NCBI GenBank assembly: GCA_013365365.1
Contig: JABVXU010000183.1
Span: 1-64,000, forward strand
Length of the DNA: 64,000 nt
Source: Cruorifilaria tuberocauda
Taxonomy: Eukaryota > Nematoda > Chromadorea > Rhabditida > Onchocercidae
Reading direction: 5' to 3'
Shown here: positions 48,810-63,518 of the stretch, piece by piece
How positions within the stretch are numbered: the stretch's first letter is position 1
Layout: the number at the start of each line of letters is the position of its first letter
The notes under the pieces: generated by a model
What the model was told of the DNA's origin: nothing
The model's input: only the letters and a program-made list of their open reading frames with translations
The model's database searches: none
Position numbers and translations under genes: made by a program

Positions 48810-51800
48810 TCGAACGCTGCAGCTGAAGTAGATAAGATGAGGCGAATTTCTTGGGAAGATAAAGTCGTACATACATATTTTTATGTTTCTGGCATGGAGT
48901 GCATTAGCATGAAACAGCAATTAGAAATTGACAACATTTCTATAACTAATACCAATGGTTATTTCTCTGAATTAAATGTGAAACAATAAAATAAGTAAAG
49001 ATAGTTCTATAAATGTTATTATCTAAGCCACTTTCTTTTTCAGGATTGTGCCATCACAGAACGTGATAATTCTTTGTGAGGAAAAATTGGTTTATTATTG
49101 TTTATTAAAAATTATTGTTATTAAAATTTGATTAGCGTTTGATTAGTAATTTTGATCATTTTTTGCATGGATTCTGTTGTTAGATCTTCCTCATCTTAAT
49201 ATTTTTTACTATCGATTTCGCATAAATATAGACTTTAATTCATTGAACTCGTCAGTTTTGCATTTTGCTAGACGGCAGGAAATGAGAACCAGGCTATACC
49301 GATGAAAACAAGAGTCTATACCCAGTTGAATAAGAATCGAAAAATGACCGTACTGGCAACATCAGCGATGTAAATATTTTTCCAAAAAGGTTATTATACT
49401 TCCAGGAACAGATACGTTTTTGCTTCACTTTTGTTCTAAGCAATGTGAAAAATATCCCAAAATTATTTTTAAATTTGATTAAGTAATTTAATTTAGTTGA
49501 TACATATCAATAAAAATTTCGTAACTCAGTAGGCTTCAAGAGATTTAGATCAGTTTAAGTTATAGTAGGTTTCTGAAATAAGTTTAAAATAATGTGATAC
49601 TATTCCAATCCACTCTTCACTATAGATTTGCCCAGTTCCATTAAATAGTTGCAATGATTGATAAGTTAAAGGTGTGAATCGTATCGCTATATTCTTAGAT
49701 TATTTTTTAAAGTTTTTGAAATTAATGATAAAATCTGATTCCAGCATTTAAACTATTAATCTTTGGTCAATTTGAATTTATATTCAAATTTTCGACGTAA
49801 CATAACTATTCCTATGGTAATATGTTGATAACAAAATCACGTAGCAGTAGCTACTTGACTTTTTGGAAATATTGCTTGTCTGTGATTTCTTAACAATCAC
49901 GGTTACTCCTCAAATTTCATGAGAATCATGATTATACTATAAATATTAAGCTTACAGTTGGAAATGTATTTTTGCTTAAATGAGTGCACACAGTGACTCT
50001 CAGCATACAAATAAGTGGTGTAGCAGGTAATCTTTCTAGAAGTTAGAACATGATGTACTCTTACCTTTTCTCTCTCAGTATACCATGTATAGGCAAGAAG
50101 TGAAGAGACGTTATATATAAGGAATTGCGCGTACAGCAGTTTACATTAATTATTGTGAATTTATAGTTTAATTCGTCAAAAGTTAACTATGTCGTTCTAC
50201 ACTATACTCACGCACTCAAATGTTTTTATTGCGAGGATTTAATAATTAGTTGTAGGCAGCCTTCTAAATAACTTAGTTTTTGTTTTCACCAAGTATGTTG
50301 TCACTAACGATAATTTGGAAATTAGTTTTTTAGATAAAAGAGCTTTTATGAAAATTTAGTCGTTAAATGGAATCACTAGCTGAAGAGGGATTTGAGAAAA
50401 GTTGAGAACTGTTTTTGACTAGGAGCAATCAATTAGTTTTTTTCTTTTTCGAGATATATTTCAGTGATGCTGTTGACACTAGCTGTAACGAAAATATCCT
50501 TCAGCTTATTTAAACAGACCTTAGCCTGAATTAAGAATCAGCCAGCGTCCTTCTGTGGCTTAAATATTAATGGCATAGAACTGGAACTGACTGGTCTGTT
50601 GTTTTCCTAAAGAGACGTAGTTGTTCTGAGAAATTTCTGTACTTTGAAATGCAAAAGATGATATCTTGAACCTCATCACCTGATGTTAATCTTTAATGTG
50701 TTTCTGAGGAGACTTTGAACAAGCAATATGAAGAGCAATGAAAAAGTGTACTTGGCATGTCAATCACGTCTGGTATACATAAATCATTAGAAGATGAAGA
50801 ATCTGATATTTGACAAGAAATTTTTCATATGAACGGCAGCTATCAAATATAAAGAAATTTTGTTTCTATCAAATCAAACTAGGGCGTCCAACAAAATAGA
50901 AAAGATACAAACATTCAATATAAGATAATTTTGTACTTTTTTTTAAAAAGAACTTTTACGATTTCTTATCACCGCTCTTTTCTCGTCAGTGATTATTTAT
51001 TTAGAAAATAATGGCGAGAAGAAATAGTGACAAATGAACATATAACGATATATTGAAGCGTCGCACTTTAATTTGAAAAAATCAAAACAACCGTACTTAA
51101 GAAATGAAAATGATATTTGAGGTATGGCACCTGCTCAACGTTCCAGAATAAGACATCTAACTGTATTTTCTACGATCACAGTGAGAGAAGAAACACTGGT
51201 AATAATTTCCATCGTTTCCTTTTGGTTAAGACTGCTTCAAAGGAGAAGAAAATGGCGGATGACGGTATATCGATATTGCATAGTAATGCTACGGTAAATT
51301 TCTTGCTGAAAAGAAAAGCATTCCCGCTGTCACCTTCCTAACTGTATCTCGTTCCTTTATAATAATACGTCTTAAACAGGACCGTAACTGCAATGCATTT
51401 TCTGAATCTAAAGACGAAATAAAACCAAATTTATTAATATCTCTAATTCTTTTTATCCGCTGTTTGTTGAAGAAAAATGGACGAGACTGTTTTGTATTGT
51501 ACTGTTACGAAATCAGAGTGGAGAGGGAAAAGATGAAGTTGGAAGGTGCGATACACTTGTCATTACTGCTCGTATTTCTTGTCGAAATAGAATGGCTTGC
51601 GAACGGGTTTGTTGTGCGCTGTCTTTTTTAACCGATGTCTGAATTAGCATTTTGGAAGACTAAAAGTGTCGTAGGGAGCTAGTTCACAATGTGATCTCTT
51701 CCTTGTTTATGAAAACATTTGCAAGTTATGGAATAGAAATATTGTAACGGTTGAAAAAGATAGGTAATCATCGTTTTATCATTAAACTAAGATCATTTTA

Positions 51801-52331
51801 AGACATATTTTCTAAAATGAAATTTCCTCAAAAATTTGTTCCGTCATAATGAAGATGCTGAAGTAATGTTAGTCTTTTTTCTGTTGTGAACAAACGTTGC
51901 TTCTAATTTCATTTATCACAAATACAGGAATATTCGAAATAGATCGCATACGGAGGGTATATCAAATACATATATTAGCTATAATTTGAAGGAAAAATTG
52001 CAAAGAACGTCAAAGCACTGAGAATGATTTCAAGAAAAAAGGAAAGGAAGGAAGAAGTGATCGATCGCTTTCAAATATTTCTTGACGAAATGTTGACCTT
52101 TTCTGTACCAAGCAAAACTCCTTCTTACCTGTGAATGACGAATCGAATTAAATGTATGCCTGTTGTTTCTCTTCACATCGGGTCGAGTAGATAGACATAC
52201 CTTCTCTCCGAAATTGCACATTATTTTCTAATTTCTAATAGTGGTGGTGGTAGTAGTAGCGACTGTCCTCTGCGCCGTTATTTACGATTTATTACGAAGT
52301 AAGTTTGTTGTGCCAACGTTACCATACCATT
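48810..52331. other. Intergenic, upstream of tra-3
   Basis: 3.5 kb of AT-rich DNA. Apart from the phosphatase 3' end (AATAAA at 48985) I see no gene, RNA or repeat of note. The open frame at 51117-51341 lacks exon signals. The right end should hold the calpain promoter. Confidence 0.55.
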
Positions 52332-55300
52332 ATGGGGAAACGATATTTTCACGCACAAAATTACCGACGTTTGAAAGCAGAATGTATTCGTAAGAAACAA
52401 CTTTTTGTGGATGTCCAATTTCCTCCTACCAACGATTCGTTATTTCTGGGACCGGTCAATCCAGAAATTAATATCATTTGGAAACGACCAGGTGTAAGCG
52501 ATTTCTTTTTTTTTCACGCTTTCATCCATTCTTTTAAGAGCAAAGCAAACAGCTGAGCTGAGTGACTAAGATTCAAACATTATAGTCTGTACTGATTTTC
52601 ATCATCTTAATTATCTAACATTTTGTAATATAACTTTGAGGGTCATCCAGCAGCTTTACTTAAGCACAGAACGATATTTTTAACAAAACTAACTCATATT
52701 TTAACTGTTAATTTTCAAATTAGTTGATTTTCGATAACTAATATTGACAAACATTCTTATCAAGAAAAATCAAGTTCGTGCGTTTAATGTGGATATAGAA
52801 TAATAAGTATCGTTATAATCATCCTTCCTTGTTCCTGTTCTTCAAATTCCAGTTCCGTTTGGTTCATCCTATGTTTACGAGATGTAATTCATGATTTCAT
52901 TGATCAGTGATCATTGCTTCAACTATTCCCTCGATCTTTTCGTGTTCCTCCGTGCTAATATTTCAATCTTCCCTTCAAATTATACGAAATCTGTTCACTT
53001 CGCTCTCGCTATTTACAATGTAATAGAGTAGCTTACTATTTCTACTGTGTACAGAAATTTGATTTTGGCTGTGTAGACAATAATGTCGGCATTTATTTGT
53101 CGGTAACATTCTCGGAGACTCTTCTATCAAGAAGATTTTCAGGAAATTATTTTGATTGGAAAGAAATCAGGGAAGATCAGAGCGCTGCACAAGAAGCTCC
53201 ACAATAATAGGTGTAATTTAGAAGTGTAACTTTAATAAATAACTGTAGATACAGATTCCTTGTAAAATGTTCCATCGTTGAGTATAGAATTCCACCACCA
53301 ATTCAACAACTCTCAAACTATCTTACTCAGACAGTTGTTCCAGAGTTCTTCCTTACATTCTTTCCTTTTTTTCTCTCTATTCTTCTTTGCAGCATGTTTA
53401 TCACTGTGCCATTTTCACTACTGAAGAAAGCTGAAACTAATAATGAGAGTGAACAAGGGAAGAATTTTTCAACTCTCATTTTCGTCTCCTTCATTGGCAG
53501 TTTCACTGATACATTCAGTGAAAGAAGCCATAACAGATTCGACTATCTTCATCAACATGTATCTGTCTTTCCTGATGAACTGTGGCAACCGCATTGTCAG
53601 ATTACTGACTGAAGTCGAAATGCTAACTCATAGTAATGAGTGATCTGTGTAGCAACTTGTAATTACGAATTAGAATCGATTATTGTTCAGAAATTAGAAG
53701 AGTAGAGAGCAATGTTTTGAAACTGCATTAAAAAGTGATAAGTGACATAGCAATGCGCTATAGTTTACTACTTCATCTCGAATTTTTTCGTAAAAGTAGA
53801 GGAATAAAGTGGTGTGAGGACGAGAAAGTGGAGAGTAGAAGATGTGGAGTTGGTGAGAATTCAGAATCCGAATGCACCTCTGCTCTCTTCAACTTATTCA
53901 AGGGCTTGACATCGCTTCATGTCATCATAAAACCAAAATTTATTCACTTATTCTTCAAGCATCTTAATTGATATAATTCAAAAGCTGAAGAGATTAGGAA
54001 GCGCGAGAAGAGGAAAGTGTGATATCAATCAAGATAGAAACAGATCTCAGTTCAAAGCTTGTTCATTTATTCTAGTTCGATACTGGAATTACAGGAGATT
54101 GTTGACAATCCACAGCTGTTTGTGGAGGGTGCCACGCCGAATGATGTAACTCAAGGTGTGCTCGGTAACTGTTGGTTTGTATCTGCCTGTTCCGCACTTA
54201 CGCACAATCAAGCACTGCTCAAAAAAGTTTGTTTTCGAAGTTACCTAGCAAAAGAAAATGAGGGCCGCCACGGAAATGAACAATGATAGATGTTTAAATG
54301 TTAATATCGTGGCTAAACAGCTATGATATTAATAGGATGGTAATCTATTAAGGTTAAATGTGAAATAAATTCAGGTTGTACCGGATGCAATTGGACAAGA
54401 ATGGACGGAGAGCAACAATTACTGTGGTATATTTCGCTTTTGCTTCTGGCGTTTCGGTAAATGGATTGATATAGTTATTGATGATTTATTACCAACTCAA
54501 GATGGAAAGCTGTTATTCGCTCGATCGAAATCATCCAATGAATTTTGGAGTGCTTTGCTCGAAAAAGCTTTTGCCAAGTTTCTTTTTTTCTTCTTCGCAA
54601 TAACGTAACAAATCATTTTCTTTGTGGTATTCCGAATTCCCCTTTCCCAACAGCAGTTCAATGATTGTATGAAGTTTGAAATACAGTACATTTTTGATGG
54701 ACGAGAAAGATTTCTAAATAAGTATCTACATAAATCAATTCAGTTCTAATTCGTCACAATATTGTAATTCATGGATACAGTTATGATGATGGCTCGTGAT
54801 AGTCAAAATTTGAAAGTTGAATTTTATATAAACACTTCTTACAGTAGTCAACGATTATTCTTTAAGAGTCATCATTGCCCATGTCCTCTTCACCCGTCTT
54901 TTAGAAAGTCCCTCAAAATTTAATCACTTCACAACACTCTGATGTCAAATTTTTCAACAGAAAAGAGAAATTCATACATGTCTGTTCCATCTGTGATTGA
55001 ATTTTGGTAGAAAGTTTTATGCTTTTTATATCTTTTGCACTGCTTTGGCAGTAAATTGAAATTTGGCAAAAAGTTCTGCGTTCTAGACTATACGGTTGTT
55101 ATGAGAATTTGGTCGGTGGCCAGTTGGCTGATGCACTGGAAGATATATCAGGTGGTGTGGCAGAAACAATCATTGTCCAAAAGGAGCTGATGAATAATCA
55201 GACTGATTCTTCTGCAAAACTGTTTAATAGAATCAAAGAAGCTTTTGATCAACAGGCGCTCATCGTCGCTGCAATCGCTGTACGCTCAATGTATGATAAT

Positions 55301-58300
55301 GACTGTACTAACTGATATTGATTGAAATAGCAACCCAAAGCAACCTGATTAGATCAAGATTAGTAATTTTTTGCGAGTAAGAGTTACTGGGAGAGAAGAA
55401 GGAAAAGGTTGTAATTTAGATCGATCAACTGAATTTGCCAAAGAGTCCGAATTACTTGGGAATAACAACATGAAGATAAAGGATTCTTTTTTGGTTATAG
55501 TTTTTAGTTATTTATGGATTAAGTTTGATAAAGTGCTCATTAGGAATATATATTCGAGACTATCCAGAATCTGAAACATTCGTGAGATTAATTGGAAAAA
55601 TAATGTTTCTATCATTGTTTCTAAGGAAAAAACTTCAGTTTCAGAAATATCAAATTTCTTCATCAAAATTTACTATTGTTCATATCATGTGTTTAGTGAA
55701 AGTATTTTCTTTTCATCCTTTTCAACGAAAACTGAATAGTTTGAATTAATTATCTCATTTGAATCAAAGCGTTATTAATAGTAAAGAATTTAATTTGATG
55801 AATTGTAGTACATTTTCATTTTGATATAATTTCTGTCTGTATAATCTAAGTAAGATGAAGAAGGTTCAAGTTCAATATCTTAATCGATTGAAGTTTTTTG
55901 AGATCATTAATTTGTTAAGGCTAAAAATAAAGAAGAGATTGAAGAAACCTTGGAATGTGGTCTAGTGAAGGGTCACGCATATGCGGTCACGGCAGTACGT
56001 TTCATCGAACTAAGCGCAAAAAGTCGTTCATTCTTATTTTTTACTACAGTGGATCGCAAAATGATGATACGTTTGCAGAATCCATGGGGCGAAAAGGAGT
56101 GGAACGGTCCTTGGTCCGACGGATCCCAAGAATGGGAACAGGTAAGATTTTTCCAGCAAATTTCATGTTTTACACTCAACTTGGGGATAAATTGGACATT
56201 GAGCCATTTTCCAACTCATTTGATTTTTATGGTTTAGTGATAATTGACTTTTCAACAGTATACCTTCCAACATTTTAAAAAATTCGAAATAAATGTCATT
56301 TTATATCTCAGTGTTGTTTAATGTATGCTTAACTGTTATTTCTTTTATTTAATTTAAGAGATATCTTCAAGAATTATTTATGAAATCACTTCGCTTTCAA
56401 CAAGAGGAGTTCTTAGAAAAAATTATTTTAAGAAAAACAGAAAGAATTTTTTAGGTAACAGATGCACATAAAAAGGAGCTTGATATTACGGTTGAGGAAG
56501 ATGGCGAATTTTGGTACTCATTTTTATTTTTAATATCATTTGATTGCTTATTGATTATGAGCGCTCTCGGAGTACTATGGGAGTGTTTTTAAGCAAAGGA
56601 AACTTTTGATAAAGTATCTCGACTTGTTTGGAACTTTCCAATGGACATAAATGAATGGATGTTCAGGATATAACCAGGTTTGTAGGATGCCGTGGAATGA
56701 ATTTATCCGTTATTTTACGGATCTCAGCGTATGTCAAACTTTCAATACCTCATTGTTCAACTTTGGCTCTAAATTTTATGAGTGGAAATTTTTCGGCGAG
56801 TGGAAATCAAATGGAGCGAAACAAGGAGCACGAAATGATCGAGCTGGTGGATGTATCAATTTTATGGCAACGTTTTGCTGCAATCCTCAGGTTTCACCGT
56901 TTTCTCCGAATTTAGTTGAATATAGAATATCAAGTCACCGATAGTTCAGTTAGGGCGCAGATCAATGTACTTTTATTATGTGAAGAATCATTAGATTGAT
57001 TCGTCTGATGGATGTTTCATTATTGGAAGAAGTATTATATTGGATTTATTTACTTTTTATTGAATTTACCATTAATATTAATTTTCAATATGAGCTGAAA
57101 ACTTTAGTACATTCACAAACCAAATTTTTTTTATTTTTCAATAATCTGCGAAACAAAAATTTTTTTTGCATATCATTTTTATTCACGAATCCATTTCAGA
57201 CTGATAGATGAAGAAATAAAATGAAGTCGGATTGCTGAATGCTACAATTTTTCTATTGAGAACATTGCATGTTATAAAACATTACATGTTTCAGTACCGA
57301 TTTGATGTCGATGTTGATGATTCTGAAGTACGATTCGCACTGACACAAAAAGTGAAAAATGAGGGTGAGAAAAATCATGAACCCCTAGTAACTGTTGGTA
57401 TGCATCTGATGAGAGTAGAGGACAATCGCATCTACAGGATACATCAGGTTTGCTATTTTGCTACTCCATACAAACTGTCTGTGATTGAAGTTGTAAAATC
57501 TTTAGGAATTATTCAATCGAAATTATGAAATCTTATTCCCTCACAAAAGCTTGAGATTGAATCTTTATTGTTCAAAATTCGTTTCAAGCAACTGGTTGCG
57601 ATGCAATGGAGAATGTATAATCTAAGATTATTTCAGTGAAGGATATATCAGTAATTTAAGTCTTTCAGGCATATGTCTGATTTTTTAACAATTCAGTGTT
57701 CAATGTAGCAACGTTCAGTTGATTTGAAAGATTAAGTAAATTTGCAAAAAAAGAATTTGTTTCCAGGCGATAAATCCAGAGGTAACATCAGATTATAAGT
57801 ATGGTCGTTCAGTGTACTTACACTGTGAGAATTTGCGGCAAGGCCGTTATATTCTATTCCCGACAACATTCGCACCCCGAGAATTTGCTAAATTTTTGCT
57901 TCGAATTTATTCGGAACGAAATATCGATCCTCGCGAACTCAAACAAGATGCACCTGGTCGAGGACTGTGTTCTTGTAAAAAAGTGAATTCTGTTACTCGA
58001 ATTACTGTTGTTGGCGCGGAAGTGAATAACAAAAATGAGGGTTTGCTTTTAATCTTAATTCTTCAAGATAAATCGAAATCAACGAGTTTTCAAATTAGAA
58101 AGAATTTCAACTTATCAAGTCCCTTCTTATCACTTCGTTACTTCTTAAATTATTTAGATCCAGTTTTGATCTAGATGTTTGCAAATCGAAGAATCTTTGA
58201 ATCCATGACTCAAAAATTTGCATCTTGCTCATTTCATTTCCCTCGTGAATTTCCTCTACCATTTTCTCTATATATTTTTTATTTGCAAGTTTTCTACGTT

Positions 58301-58825
58301 ATTTAATTTAGAGAGATTAGCTAACTTTTCTATTACTACAGCAGTACGCACGTATGTTGTCATTAGTTGCGATAAGGAAGCGGTGCGAACGAGAACGGCT
58401 GAAGGTACCAAAGTCTTCTGGAATCAGTGCTTCATTTTTTTTAGGTTTGGCTTTTTTTCTATGTCTATGTTTTTAATCAAATTTATAAGCATAAAACGTA
58501 AAAGAAGAAAGTTTATTTATTACATTTTCTGTTAATGACTGGTAAGAACTGTTTGAAATTTCAACAACTTACATCATATTTGTTGATATTAAGATAATTA
58601 ATCACGATAATTTTTAATGAATTTAGGGGAGATACCACTTATAAGTTTTCACTAGAACTGGTGGAAGATCGAATAATTCATGACCGAACTTTGGGTGTAG
58701 CACATATTGTGGGAAATGTTGATAACGATACACAATCTCTGGAATACGATATTGTTGCTGGAAATCGTCCGGTTGCTACTCTAAGCGTCACCATACAATC
58801 CTATGATGATCCTATGTATTTATGA
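52332..58825 (+). CDS. tra-3: Calpain of the TRA-3/CAPN5 type (C2 domain, no EF-hands)
   Basis: A calcium-dependent cysteine protease; in C. elegans TRA-3 promotes female development by cleaving TRA-2A. Exons are 52332-52493, 54095-54226, 54375-54577, 55087-55279, 55920-56141, 56455-56513, 56686-56890, 57295-57447, 57767-58040, 58342-58444 and 58627-58825. The total is 1905 bases, 634 residues (C. elegans TRA-3 is 648, human CAPN5 640). Seen: the start [11 protein letters not shown] and [14 protein letters not shown]; catalytic Cys80 in QGVLGNCWF; His249 in VKGHAYAVT; Asn284 in [12 protein letters not shown]; domain III from about residue 325 ([20 protein letters not shown]); and a terminal C2 domain from about 515 with [11 protein letters not shown] and [11 protein letters not shown]. 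There is no penta-EF-hand domain. Exon 1 is ended at GGT/GTAAGC because this gives phase 0 into EIVDNPQ. The first intron is 1.6 kb. Two AATAAA signals follow at 58953 and 58966. Confidence 0.95.
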
Positions 58826-58925
58826 TTAACCATGTTAGTTACTTATTTCTAGGACTAGAAGTGATTAATTCTCATCATTAATTGTGTGGTTATTAGAAGG
58901 AATTACTTTCGTTCTCACTACATAT

Positions 58926-59225
58926 TTATTGGTAATATATTTTATTATAAAAAATAAATATTTGAAATAAATATCTGACTGTGCCAGTTGATTGAAAATT
59001 TATTTGAAATGGTAGATGAAATAAAGGATTCACCTTGACTTCGGTGTTTTTCTTCTGACAAATATGAAAACAAAGATTTGATTTATTTAATTGCTGCATT
59101 AATTTCGAAAGAGTTCCATTGAAGGTATGCATTGGAATGAAACATTTCCCAAAATGGTTTTCCATTACCGCTACCAAATTTTTTTCATAGTTTTTAAATA
59201 TAGATGATGACGTATAATTGAGCAT
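58926..59225 (-). CDS. Doubtful small ORF overlapping the tra-3 3' flank
   Basis: A 99-codon ATG frame on the strand opposite to tra-3, starting at 59225. It contains MENHFGKCFIPMHTFNGTLS and a Lys/Asn-rich part, and no recognisable motif. Its end overlaps the likely polyadenylation site of tra-3. It may be chance. Confidence 0.13.
   Translation of the reverse strand: MLNYTSSSIFKNYEKNLVAVMENHFGKCFIPMHTFNGTLSKLMQQLNKSNLCFHICQKKNTEVKVNPLFHLPFQINFQSTGTVRYLFQIFIFYNKIYYQ
58953..58971 (+). terminator. Polyadenylation signals of tra-3
   Basis: Two AATAAA hexamers (58953-58958 and 58966-58971), about 130 bases after the stop codon, in an AT-rich context. Confidence 0.6.
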
Positions 59226-62200
59226 AAGAAGTCCATTATAGATATAATATAACTGTAATAAATAGTTGTAGATTATTTCCTATAAAATCCTCTATCTCTT
59301 GCCACCCATTCGTTGGATGTAGATTCCTTTTATATTATATGTAACCGTTTTAAGATCAGTTTATTACTGTCCAACCTTGATGATATCAAAAAACTTTTCA
59401 ATATAAATTTATAAAGCAATGCGGGATGATAGACGGGACTTTATTCTGCACATCGTTCGTTAGCAGTGGAAGATGGGACGTGCACGCTAATTTTACAGAC
59501 AAACTAATACCCATTTAATCTTTATTATTAAAATCAAAGTTACTGGTAATCAATTCATTAAATAAAAAACAAGGCAATAATTTGCGAGAATATTTCATAT
59601 TGCCATATGAAAAGGAACATTTCAAGATGCAATGTAAAGTTGAAAAAAGCTTACGACTATTCTCTGTTGCATTGATGAATGTTTTAACTGATAAGCGGGG
59701 ATAATAGATCGCATGGGTTTATCAAATCTGATAATGTTGTATAAAGCGATAATTTCACGGTTCACATAAAGGCTTCCGAAAGTAGTGAACGCTTGAAACG
59801 ATAAATTTTTTTCAACTTTCGAAAGTGAATTCTGTTATCTAATTGTCATCGATCGATGAAGGAATCCTTAGATGTTCACATCCAAATGTCACCTGTTAAT
59901 GAAACGATGCTTTTAAAAGAGCAACGACATCACGTTGTCGAGCAGTTGTGAAATCGATTCAGCATTGAAGCTAATTAAATTCTTTATGCGATCTCATTTA
60001 GCCATTTTGTCCAACATTAATCCCATTGATACTGAAACAATTTTTGAACTTCAAATATCCCTTACTATGTTACAATAATTTAAAAAGCAAATTAAAACGT
60101 CAGATAATATTAATCGTTTCCAATGTATAGAATTATACATCAACCTTAGATGTTAGAAAGTATCAGAAATGACATGATCATCATGATTTCTTTTGAAATG
60201 GTTCTTATGAAAATTCACTTGAATTGATTATTGCTAATGCTTCCAGTTTTTTGCTCATTAAACCAGTGATCAATCTGATGACACGCACTGATATCATTGA
60301 ATCTGAAAAGCCTTTCATAGAGTTAAGAAGCAAAGACTAACCAATTCTTTGCTTATTTGTTGGCACGAAAATCGTCGTCGGAACCCGTCGAACTGTTAAT
60401 GCATGAGATATGTGAAAGACAAAAATTAGCCCTTTTGAATTGTACTCAAATTTAAAGCGAAGTAATCAGTTAAAAAAATAGTTTCAGTGAACACATATAT
60501 TCCCTTCAGTGTTTGCTCCAACAGAACTTTGATTTTTTCGAAATGATCTTATCTGTAATCTTCGAATTAGTGAGGCGCGGGAACTTGTCGCTTCTTTTTC
60601 CTTCGACAATCAATTCAGAATTTCATTACCTCTCTTAAATAAAAACTTGAAGTAATTATGATTGCATGGATTCCTTAATAATAATTTATATCAATGAATG
60701 ATAACTTACAGCTCGCAGAAATGAATAAATAAATTTTTGAATTTAGCTAAAAATTTTTCAGCGAAACAACGAGAATATGAACGAGATAACTTCTTTGTCA
60801 TGATTTTTTAGGCTGTCGCATTACTTATTGTTCTTCCCTTCCTTCAAAACAATTTGTAAGAAGTTGGTATGTCAACGGTTATAATTTCAAAAAACTTGTT
60901 CACTTCTGAAATCTTAAAGTATTCGATTCCTTCAAACAGCAAACAGAATTGGAAAAAAGTTTCAAGTCTTTCGTTGTAAAATTTTATTTTCTGGTAAAAA
61001 TCAGTTCAGAATGGTATAGTTTTTAACTGTAACAAACATTTTTCCATTTTTCTGACTATTTGCGCCATACTATGAAGTTTTGTTTCTCTTTGTCAAGTAT
61101 CCTCACATATCGGTGAGGATCAACCACTGACTTGAATTCGCTCCTGTGTCTGTCTGATTCAAGTTCTTATGCAATTCATAGTGGAATCAAGATAAATCGA
61201 GATAAATCCCATCAATCAATTTTGAAATTTCACACTTCCAACAATGAAGTCATGATCATTAATTAGGGCAATGATGGTGATGAGATTGACGGGAATATAT
61301 TCTGCGTTCATTAACGTAATCCAATTAACTTGTCACCTAATTTTATCCAATCGACCTTCTTGTCCCTCACCCACTACCTCTGATGTCCACTTCAGCAAGG
61401 CGACGAAGCTCTGTTGTCCGTCACTTCTTCCTCTAGCAGATTATTATGATGTGCTGACTTACACATCCGATAGTTTGTTTATCTCGCTATCACTTCTTAT
61501 GAACGACCTCACTATTCTTTATATCATTTGACCCATAATTTCTTCTCTGCTTAAATAGGAGTCTTTCTCTGTCCACGATAGTTTCGATCTTTTATAACAT
61601 TGAAGTGAAAAGATCCATGGATCAGGAACATCGATATCAAGTGGATTTCAGTCATCTCAATAAGCGAACGCCATTTAATTAACTGATGAATGAAGAGATT
61701 ACTTTGTTTCATCTAAAATAAATATAATCCATTTGAATAACTTCATCTATTGATTAAAGAGAAAAAAATTCGCTTCTATTTTTTCAAAATTACCCATAAC
61801 AAAACTGTATGCTCAGATCGGTCGTGAATTCCTAATTTCAGATTGGATTATCCGTCTCTCTACGCGATTATTAGCATTCCTTAGAAAAAGTACTGAAATC
61901 CGGGTGCATTTGACTGCTTGAAAAAACGTCATTCAAAGAGAATAAATGAATTTAATTTATAATATCTCGTCTCTCTCCCCTTTATACAACTTAAAAGCAT
62001 CGGAGAAGCAATTGATACTGGCATGTAATTAAACCACTCCCTCTCTCTCTCCCTCTCTATCTGATTTTGTCCATTTCAGACTTCATCCTTCACCGTTATA
62101 CAATCAAACATCTGCCATTCTTTATTCCTTATCAACTGTCTATCGTCACTGATGAATTCAAAATTCGTTTGAGGAAGGGGAAATCGGTTAATTTTTCTTA

Positions 62201-62930
62201 ATATGAAATTTGCACTATTGTCTGAACTGATTGTTCGGTCAATTCGAATGCTTTGCTATGAAATTTGTTTGATATATTTTGAGATCGCATTTGGATAGAG
62301 CAGTATCATTCAGTCATTAACAGTATCACTTAATCGAGAAAACTGAGAATGCTTTCATGAGTTTTGATTACTTATTGCTGACAAAATAACTTGTTGTTGA
62401 TAAATGTTTATCACAGATGTGAAGGATAGATTTCGTTGGAGGAAGGGGTGGAGAGATGAAGTGGAATGTGAAGGAAAAGGCCAAGAAGAAATACGGTGGT
62501 GGAGTGGCCAAGGAAATAGACCTCCTTCAATTGTTTGTCTGCGCTGGCCATTCCACTCCATCTCAGTTGCATCGGCCAGCTCCGATGCTTGGCCAGTATT
62601 TCTGGACTGACAAACTATGCATTGACCTTGTTGAATTCTCACTAGAAAATTCCACTTTAGTATCTGTTTTGAACTTTCAACTTTTTAGCTTTGTTATCCT
62701 TTTTTCTTCTTCCCAGAAATCACTGTGATTTGTGAATGAGATCAATTCTACGTTCTTTTAAAACTGATATTAGTACTTTGCAAAAGTTCAGATCTGTTAA
62801 CGAAATTTCACTTACTCCACTTCGATCCATTCATTTCAGTGGTATCGTGAAATCAGTGTGATGATGCTAAGGGTCACCTTCTGCATATTTACTCTTCACC
62901 TTCATAACTGTTGATATTTCTATCCCTGTT
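59226..62930. other. Intergenic, AT-rich
   Basis: No supportable gene. Pyrimidine-rich simple sequence lies at about 62037-62060. Frames at 61271-61531 and 62355-62728 have no splice context or domain resemblance. The last few hundred bases should contain the promoter of the secreted-protein gene. Confidence 0.55.
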
Positions 62931-63518
62931 ATGCTCCTTGCATTTCTATGTCTTATTTCAATTTTATTCATACTGAATGATCGAGTAGTTTGTGCTGGTA
63001 GAATTGATCTGCCAAGCAATAATCTATCGGAAGAAATCATATTCCCCCGTGAAGTTCTTCTATTCACCGCGGTATCCTTTCACAGTCCTCGAGCAAGTTT
63101 TATTCAAATTCGTCATATGAATCGTTCTCTCTGCTCATTAAATGCGATGGGATATGCAATATTTCCGTGTAGATGCTTTGGATTTCCATCCGATCACTAT
63201 GAACTGCTAATTGATAATATTTCAATCTTCAAATTTTCCGTTATCGTCGGGAAGAAGTTTTGGAAAATTCCAGAAAATCCAATCATTTGTCAACCACTGG
63301 TGATAGAATTCGATTCAAGCATTTTCTGTAGTGAGTTCAATTTGTCACTACATTTACAATATGCTCCATCTACGATAGCGACTGGAAAAAGGAACGAATT
63401 AAAATTTAAGACTGAGAATGAAATGCCATTGGAAAGAAAAGTAATATTTCCTTGCTATCATTTATGCTTCCCGGGAATGTACAGAATTCTCATAATGAAT
63501 GGTGGATGGACAGTACAG
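62931..63518 (+). CDS. First exon of a secreted or ectodomain protein, family unknown
   Basis: An ATG frame of 196 codons ending at a donor (GTACAG/GTTAATG). Residues 1-22 are a clear signal peptide (MLLAFLCLISILFILND then RVVCAG). The rest is a beta-rich, Cys-containing extracellular-type sequence with N-glycosylation sequons (NLS, NRS, NIS, NLS) and eight or nine Cys, including CSLNAMGYAIFPCRCFGF, NPIICQPLVIEFDSSIFC and FPCYHLCFPG. Without splicing the frame would end at 63581 with a hydrophobic tail, which could instead be a short membrane anchor. The exon model is preferred because of the donor and because coding-like composition stops there. I do not recognise the family. It probably continues to the right, possibly out of the window. 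Confidence 0.55.
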
